Assembly: GCF_000340215.1 (NCBI RefSeq)
Contig: NW_006921533.1
Span: forward strand, 1,037,161 to 1,101,160
DNA: 64,000 nucleotides
From: Pseudocercospora fijiensis CIRAD86
Taxonomy: Eukaryota; Ascomycota; Dothideomycetes; Mycosphaerellales; Mycosphaerellaceae
Direction of reading: 5' to 3'
The stretch's first letter is position 1. Each line of letters opens with the position of its first letter. The position numbers and the translations under genes are program-made. The notes below the pieces were generated by a model, which was given only the letters and a program-made list of their open reading frames with translations, ran no database searches and was not told the DNA's origin. Positions 57,794 to 64,000 of this stretch are shown here, piece by piece.

Positions 57794-58059
57794 AGTTCTT
57801 AAGCCGTAAGCAATACCAATATGTAATCGCTTTAGTCTTACGCTAGCAACATCTCTCGCTACTCCTTCGTCGCTACCTTTCGATACTTACTAACAATGCT
57901 AATCTAGGTTAGCTAGCACTTACTAGAGTAAGAGTATAGCTATTAATTGTTAATTAATTACAATTACCTAACCGTTATTACAATTACAATCTCAGGTAAG
58001 TAATTAATTAACAATCACAATCGCTATAATTATATAATTAATATAGTAGTAAGTGTTAT
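57794..58059. other. Transition into RIP-mutated DNA
   Basis: CGCTACCTTTCGAT at about 57,717 recurs at 57,871 with a related downstream context, the second copy being CpA-depleted. An AT-rich stretch with repeated TTAATTAATTA and ATTACAATTAC words (57,945-58,010) follows. No gene is seen. Confidence 0.5.
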
Positions 58060-59160
58060 AGTTAAGAAGGATGCCATTTCAAAGACTATAGTCGTTGTTA
58101 GTAGCTAGTAATATATTATCTTCGTGCTCTACGCCTTCTAGTAAATATAGCCCTTCTAATAGTATATAAGCAACGCCTATAGACTACTAACTCTTTAAAC
58201 ACTTACTTATACGGATAGTATTACTACTAAGTAACAACCGCTCCTATAATATCGTACGCCGGCTCTTGCTAAAGGTCCGCTTAGACTCTACGGATATAGC
58301 GAATGCGGATAATATATCGATAGTAAGCCGTACGAGTACTAGATTAGCCGATTGTTACTACATCTACTACTTAATTAGTATTATATAAACAGGCTTATTA
58401 TTATAGTCTTTACCGACAATTAGAAGGCTAATTAGTAGTCTATAGATAAAGGCTTCGAAGGCATCTTCGTCGCTAGTAATAAAGTCGGCTTATAACTCTA
58501 TTTGCTAACGTTCTAGGTTAGTAAGACCTTCGAGGTTGCGGTTAGAAGTTAAGTAAGGAGTGCTATATCTATAGCGCTGTTTATAATTGTACTATAGAGC
58601 CTTAGCTTCTAATAAGGCGGCGTCTATATCGATTACTAAGCACTTATTTAACTACGCGAGTCGCTAAGTTAGATATAGAAGGACTGCTACGGCGTAGATA
58701 TAGGTCTATTAGTTAAGACGATAGTACTTATCGAATAGCTATCTTACTAGCTAAATTAAACGGATAAGAGGTTAACGCTAAGTATTGTCTTCTACTAACC
58801 GAGTAAGGTAGCTTCTTATATATTCTATAGCTTCTTAGTACTAATCTAGTGTTACTATATAGCCTTATAGCTTAAGGGTAACCTCTTTAAATAGTATAAG
58901 GAAGTCGTAAGTATACTATAGAACAGACTATTCTTTAGTAGTAAGCTAAGAGTCTCTTAAGTACGGTATTCTATCGAAGAAGCTATTTAATATTAGCCTC
59001 GTTTATAGTACTTCCTTAATTATAAGAAGTGTTACGATCTTAGCGACTTGTATATACAATTCGAGATTACGTAACTTAATGCCTAAGGCATCCGCCGAGC
59101 GGATAAAAGCCTCTTTTGCGAGAGAGCCTCTCTCTCTTTCTTCTTTAACTCGTTATTAAT
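58060..59160 (-). pseudogene. hAT-family transposase, RIP-inactivated
   Basis: The minus-strand frame, ignoring TAG/TAA stops, reads QADFITSDEDAFEAF, then LVLVRLTIDILSAFAISVES, then KRTFSKSRRTIL and ISKCLKS. That is the hAT C-terminal dimerisation region, normally diLSiPamSaesERvFS...RRTIs..R followed by a CLKSW-like motif. Trp and Gln codons have become stops. The N-terminal BED finger and DDE core would lie toward 59,160 and are too degraded for me to place. An inverted AACTCGTTAT/ATAACGAGTT pair at about 59,147-59,191 could mark an end. Confidence 0.72.
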
Positions 59161-59230
59161 TTAGATAGCTATTTAATCGATATCTTAATAGAATAACGAG
59201 TTCCTTTATTACCTACGATAACGTCGTAGG

Positions 59231-61440
59231 TGTTATCGTTTATCTATATAGAGAACTATATCGCCGGCGATCGCTATCGTCCTTTTACGCTTTTTATTAC
59301 GCGATAGCGCTAACAAACCCTACGTTATATTAAGACCTATATACTAATCTATATTAAGTATAGTAAGCTACTCGACCGTAGTAATACCGCCGATTCGTTA
59401 TAGATCCTTTATAGCCGCCTACTAATCGTAGTAGCGGCTCGGAATATATAAATACGCCTAACCGAGTAGGAATAGCTAGTACCTAGTTAAACGGTGTACT
59501 AGAGCAACAACTACCGTAGGGTCTACGACCTAGCCTCGCAGACATCGATAATGTACTATATTAGCCTTTACCTAGCAACCTTTAGGACTTCTAGTAGCTC
59601 TTTAGTAGAGTAAATAAGTAGGAAGCTACTAAATATATCTTTTAACGTATAACTACGCTATACTAGTCGGTAGCTACTCTCTATTAGTAATACTAGTAAG
59701 AAGTAGAAACGCTCGAGCGAGTATAGTAAGCTTATTATAAGACTAATACCTACCTTAATAGCGAGCTAGTATAGGCTCGTATAGAAGTAGAATACTAACG
59801 CTAAGCCGCTAAGGTAGTACGTAATATACTAAATATTGCGTACTAGTAACGTAATAACCTTGCTTAGTAAGCCGTACGTCTATAATAATAATAGTCTTTC
59901 GTAGAAGATATCGCCCGCCGAGCTAGCGAATAAGCTACTTATACCCGTCGTAACGCCGAAGCGTCCTTATTATATAATCCGGTCGGCGGCTAAGGACCTA
60001 TACTAAATAATAGCCGACCCTTATTCCGTCGCCTATCTAATATATACCTAGTACCTAAAGACGTTATACTAGGTAGTAGTAGCTCTCGTCGACCTCTTAG
60101 CGCCTTCGACTATCTTAGTTGTTTATACTTCGACCGTCTAAATACTAACTTTAAGAGTTAGAATAATCCTTTTAATATTAACGATAACTCGGGTTACGAC
60201 CTAGTACTACGATCTCGTAACCGACTAGACTCCTACTGCCCTCGATTTAACTATAGCTTCGACGACGATAATAATTATATTAGATATAGTAAGAGCGAGA
60301 AGTATCTAGATTTAGAGAAATACGACGGAGACCGTAAGAAGCTAAAGCCTTTCCTTACTAAGCTTACGATTAAGTTAATAATTAATAATAACCGCTTTCT
60401 AACGCTATAAGACTAGCTAATATATACGTATAGCCGTACTACTAGTAAAGCCCGCTCGATAGTCTAGCTATACGTCTATTATAATAAACTAGGCGTAATC
60501 GTAGATTTCGACGACCTCGATAACTTCTATAACCTAATAGTCGATACTTTTAGCGATTCTAACGAGGTTGCTACTACTAGCTATAAGCTAGATAACTTAA
60601 AGTAGAAGAATAAGGAATTTGCTTACTACCTTACGGAGTTTAATCGACTTAACGCCCTACTTAGATATAAAGGCCGAGCTTAAGTTAACGCTCTTAAGCG
60701 TAGCTTGTCTTCTAAATTAAAGGTAGCGCTTAGTAATATATATAACGAGCCTACTAACTTCTTAGTATTATATCGCCGACTAACTATTATCGATAATCGA
60801 CTCTACTAATACCGCGTAGAAAGCAACTGCGATAATACTAAGCTAGGATCGAGTAATACTATTAACTAAGGTTCTACGAACACTAACTATAGTAGTAATA
60901 ACGCTAGCGGCCCTAGTAATTAGTACGCCCTATAGGGATATACTATTCTATATAATAACTAAGAACAATTTATCTTAGTAAATAATAATAATAGTAACGC
61001 CGGCAATACCGCGACCGCGACTACGACTATAACTGCCTACAACCTAGACGCTATAGACCTCTCCGCTACTTAGGGTTAGGGTTAGGGTTAGGGTTAGGGT
61101 TAGGGTTAGGGTAATCGCCGCTATATAACGATCGAAGAGAGAGATCGCCGCCGCCGCGAGGGCTTATACTATTTCTATAGTAGTAACTATATCTACTCCG
61201 ATACTACCTATCTAGAGCTTATCCGCTACGCTTAAGGCCGTAGTAATCGCCTAAATACTAACGTCTCTACCTTTAGTACTACTACCGCTACTCCGGCCGA
61301 TCTACCTTCTACCGATAATAAAGACGCTTATAGTAGCGATAAGGAGGGAAAAGTATAGCTCTTAGACAAAGTCGCGTTTAAGAGCCTATACCGATCGAGT
61401 TACCTATACCGTTATTACCGAAGAACCTAGGCTATAATTA
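59231..61440 (+). pseudogene. Gypsy-type gag (element D), RIP-inactivated
   Basis: A plus-strand frame from about 60,200 reads SEKYLDLEKYDGDRKKLKPF, then NNNRF..., a VATTSYKLDNLK-KNKEFAY stretch, FNRLNALLRYKGRA and LYRRLTIIDNRL. This is a typical Ty3/Gypsy gag capsid layout. Near 61,140-61,210 the zinc knuckle survives only in outline (GLYYFYSSNYIYSDTTYL, where Cys and His positions are Tyr). Between capsid and knuckle lies an in-frame (TAGGGT)7. The frame ends near 61,436, and no pol of this element follows before the next gag, so it is truncated. The 5' part (59,231-60,200) is low-information. Confidence 0.72.
61070..61112 (+). repeat. (TTAGGG)7 telomere-like array inside gag
   Basis: Seven perfect TAGGGT units at 61,071-61,112, preceded by T, lie in frame inside the gag coding sequence. 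If each TAG was CAG, the array encoded seven Gln-Gly pairs. It therefore looks like a codon repeat converted by C-to-T change at CpA. Confidence 0.95.
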
Positions 61441-61960
61441 TAGAAAGAAATATCGATAGTAGAAAGATTTATAGATTAGTTTATTAGTATTATTAGGAAG
61501 TATTATACGCGAGGGCGATAATTAATATCTCGTTTTGTATTATTATAAAGATTTCGGCATCGAGCTAATAGGATCGGTCTTCCTTATTAGAGGTTGCGAC
61601 GAGCCGAACTTTAGCCGATAGACCGGAGTCCGACGGCGGACCTCTAGCGGGCTACGTCGCTTAAGCCTATAAAGGCTACGTCGCTTACCCCTACTCGTAG
61701 GGATAAAAGAGGGCCTACGATCCTCCTCTTCCTTAGATTCTTTAGGATTATTCTAGTATTACGAATAGAGGCTATTATATTGCTATATAACCTAATATTC
61801 GTCTTATATATCCTTACTTCTAACGATATCCTAATATAATAATCCTCTAACCTTTCTACTAAGGATAGCGGTCCGATATACCTCTAAAAAGAACAACTTA
61901 TATAGCGACCCGATAGCTAAGCGATAGTAGAATACTACCTATAAGCCCTACTAGCGACTT
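61441..61960. other. Non-coding RIP-mutated stretch between two gag genes
   Basis: No gene frame is recognised. It should contain the 5' LTR of the following Gypsy element, but I could not fix its ends without a second copy. Confidence 0.4.
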
Positions 61961-62089
61961 AGGCGAATCGTCTCTACTTTCGGAAGCGCCGAGTAGTCGA
62001 GAATAATCGCCGGTAGATTAACTCTATAGTAGGGAATCGTAGGCCGATACTATAAGCGGAGCTCTCCTAGAAGGAACGCCTAGGATCGA

Positions 62090-63250
62090 GAAAGTCGAAG
62101 AAGACGACTTCGTAAGCGACGCTTACGTACTAATAGGCGTAGAGGGAAGTAGTAACGACGACGACGAATAGCTAGCAGCCCGGTTTGCGGACGCAAAGGT
62201 AGAGTAACGGAGGCTCCTACTAAAGAAGCTTACTCGCCTCGAGAAAGACAACGAAAAGCTTACTAAGGAAATAGGCCGCTAGGCTAACTCTTCGAAGTCT
62301 ACTATCCTAGAATCCGAAGCCGTCCTATCCTTATCGCGCCCCCCGCCGATACTATATACCGCTAGCAGACCCTATATAGATAGCCGTAAGCGGATAGCCT
62401 CCTTAACCGATTACGGGCTACTACCTAAGAGAACTATTAAGGATCCTCTAATATATAAGAGTAAAAGCCTAAAGGAGTACTATAAATAGTATATAGCGTA
62501 CGAGATCGCTTTCCTCTAGGTACCGTATACCTACGACTCCGATCGGTCTAAGATTACCTACGCTATATAGTTCCTAGAGGGAACCTCTAGGGAACTATAG
62601 TAGAAATAGTAGCTTTATAACGAGAAGCTACCGGAGCTCCTATAGGAATACCGTACCTAGCGATAGTTTACGGACTAGCTACTAGACGAGTTAGATAACC
62701 CGATCGCCCGTATACTCGACGTATACGAGAAGTATACTAAGACTAAGTAGCGCGAGGGTTAAAATTCTAGGAACTTTCTCCTCTATATAGAGACTCTAGA
62801 GGAATAGATCGAGCCTTATACTCCTAATTAACTTCTCTTCTATTACTTCTCCCGCCTACGGCCCGAACTACGTATCGCCGTTACGGACTATAACGTAATC
62901 CCTAAGGATCGGGAGGAGCTATACCGCCTAGTAACTACGCTTAAGAAGAACCTAGCTACGAAGGACAAGAAGCCCTAACGCTCTCGCCCGGCGTCGTCGC
63001 CGGCGAACCTAGATCGGGGAAGGTCTAAGCTAAGGGAAAAATCTAAGCCTAGGGAAAAGTCTAGGCTAAGAAGAGAAGATAGGGATAAGGGTAAAAACAA
63101 AGATCGATCGAGAGACTCTAAACCTCGCGCCCTAGCGGCGAATAGTAAGGATAAAGAGATCCGATACTACTACTATAATAAGGTAGGATATATCCGACCC
63201 GACTATCCTAAGAAAGATAAAGAAAAGAACGGCAACCCTAATAAGTAATA
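62090..63250 (+). pseudogene. Gypsy-type gag (element C)
   Basis: The plus-strand frame reads an acidic start (EEDDFVSDAYVLIGVEG), a Glu/Lys-rich coiled-coil-like stretch (LTRLEKDNEKLTKEIG), then a gag capsid region (ARILDVYEKYTKTK, FLLYIETLEE, RLRPELRIAVTDYNVIPKDR). A basic linker (DRGRSKLREKSKPREKSR) and a zinc knuckle near 63,160-63,215 follow (IRYYYYNKVGYIRPDYP, expected C-x2-C-x4-H-x4-C with Cys and His changed to Tyr). The change of every knuckle ligand to Tyr fits RIP of TGC/TGT and CAT/CAC codons. Confidence 0.78.
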
Positions 63251-63389
63251 GCTTAGCTACTCGGGAAAAGTATAGGCTTTATCGTAGCCTCTTCGATAGC
63301 GGTAGGGCCTATCCTAGTACAATTAGAGGAAGCAATCGAAACGGTTAGTAAGGTACAAACTCCGTAAGGAGACCGCTAGCGGATCGCGG

Positions 63390-64000
63390 TTACTCTCGAT
63401 ACTAGCGCCTAGGTAACCCTCCTATAGTAGCGGCTCGTAGTCGAGTAGGAATTGCCTCGTACTAATATAGACCTCCTATACTTATAATAGTTAAAGGATT
63501 AGCAGATAACCTACTACGGTACGTATAAGCTAGAGCTTAGTATAACCGATAGTAAGGGTTAGGCGAGAACCTATAAGGTCCTCGTATATAGTATAGACTA
63601 GAGCGGAGTTAAACTCCTACTCGGACGGTATACCTTACGGTCTACCGGTATCGACATTTAGAATAGGCCGGGGACCTAGATATAGGGCTTTATAGCGTAG
63701 CAAATCGAACGCATATCGCTAAAGCGCCTAAAGAGGGAGATAAAGAAAGGAGTAACTATCTACTACGTAGGTTAGCTAGGACTAGGAACCGACGGCGGTA
63801 CGCTAGCGTTTCGAATCCTTAATATTACGCTAGGTACCGAACTAACCTTGCCTAGCGCGCTCGAATTATATCGAGACGTCTTTAATAAAGACTTTGCGAG
63901 CATCCTCCCTTCCTTTAGGGAAACTAATTACGCGATTAAGTTAGTCGAAGGGAAAGAGCCTCCCTACGGACTATTATATATCCTCTTTCCTCGAGAACTA
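63390..64000 (+). pseudogene. Gypsy element C protease and start of RT (cut by window)
   Basis: The plus-strand frame has a retropepsin-like VTLDTSA near 63,390, then an ITDSKG...YKVLVYSID stretch and LLLGRYTLRSTGIDI. From about 63,860 it reads LYRDVFNKDFASILPSFRET, then AIKLVEGKEPPYGLLYILFP. The last is the start of a Gypsy reverse transcriptase (usually PPyGPLYnLS). The window ends inside it. Confidence 0.8.

Noticed and set aside
59231..59312. A short LTR (TGTTATCG ... GCGCTAACA)
   Set aside because: The ends look LTR-like, but it is only about 82 bp and I found no second copy in the window.
61070..61112. (TTAGGG)7 as a true internal telomere or chromosome-fusion scar
   Set aside because: It is exactly in phase with an otherwise continuous gag frame, has no subtelomeric context, and is explained by CpA-to-TpA change of a CAGGGT codon repeat.
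1..64000. tRNA or rRNA genes
   Set aside because: None was recognised by eye. A covariance-model search would be needed to exclude a tRNA in the gene island.

Overview
The window looks like filamentous ascomycete DNA (Pezizomycotina; a Dothideomycete is my guess from protein style, not a firm call). It has two compartments. About 52 kb is transposon DNA with the signature of repeat-induced point mutation (RIP): CpA and TpG are almost gone, TpA is everywhere, CpG is kept, and former Gln/Trp codons read as TAG or TAA. Between about 45.53 and 57.7 kb lies a gene island with normal composition, short GT-AG introns and real proteins.

Left transposon block (1-45.5 kb). In order: an unidentified degraded stretch; a Plavaka/CACTA-like transposase (about 1.2-4.8 kb); an inverted minisatellite (5.06-5.21 kb); a 5'-truncated Ty3/Gypsy chromovirus (Gypsy-1, to its 171-bp 3' LTR at 13.57-13.74 kb); a truncated 5' part of a second Gypsy family on the minus strand (Gypsy-B, 13.74-18.2 kb); an unidentified minus-strand coding block (18.2-21.5 kb); and a longer Gypsy-B copy (21.5-43.7 kb, minus). 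A 13.26-kb chromovirus, Gypsy-2 (24,482-37,740), is nested in the longer Gypsy-B copy. Removing it with one copy of its 5-bp target duplication restores the Gypsy-B frame. A Mutator-like transposase fragment (43.7-44.7 kb) and microsatellites end the block.

Gene island (45.5-57.7 kb). A broken flavocytochrome b2-type dehydrogenase (minus) is followed by a fusion of a truncated four-carbon-acid-sugar kinase domain with an aldo-keto reductase. Then come a D-erythronate dehydrogenase-like SDR, an intracellular BNR/Asp-box sialidase-fold protein (minus), an eight-exon sugar-porter gene and a methyltransferase remnant. A 100-N gap and a poly-C run follow, then two uncharacterised proteins (a small two-exon gene and a 491-residue membrane/coiled-coil protein). 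The SDR, kinase domain, oxidoreductases and transporter suggest a partly decayed sugar-acid catabolic locus.

Right transposon block (57.7-64 kb). It holds a hAT transposase (minus), a Gypsy gag carrying (TTAGGG)7 in frame, and the gag-protease-RT start of another Gypsy that runs off the window.

Most unusual: both chromoviruses carry, downstream of integrase and chromodomain, a third very long open frame (about 1,650-1,730 codons) of no family I recognise, in the -1 frame relative to pol. Also, RIP appears to have turned a gag Gln-Gly codon repeat into a perfect telomere-like array.
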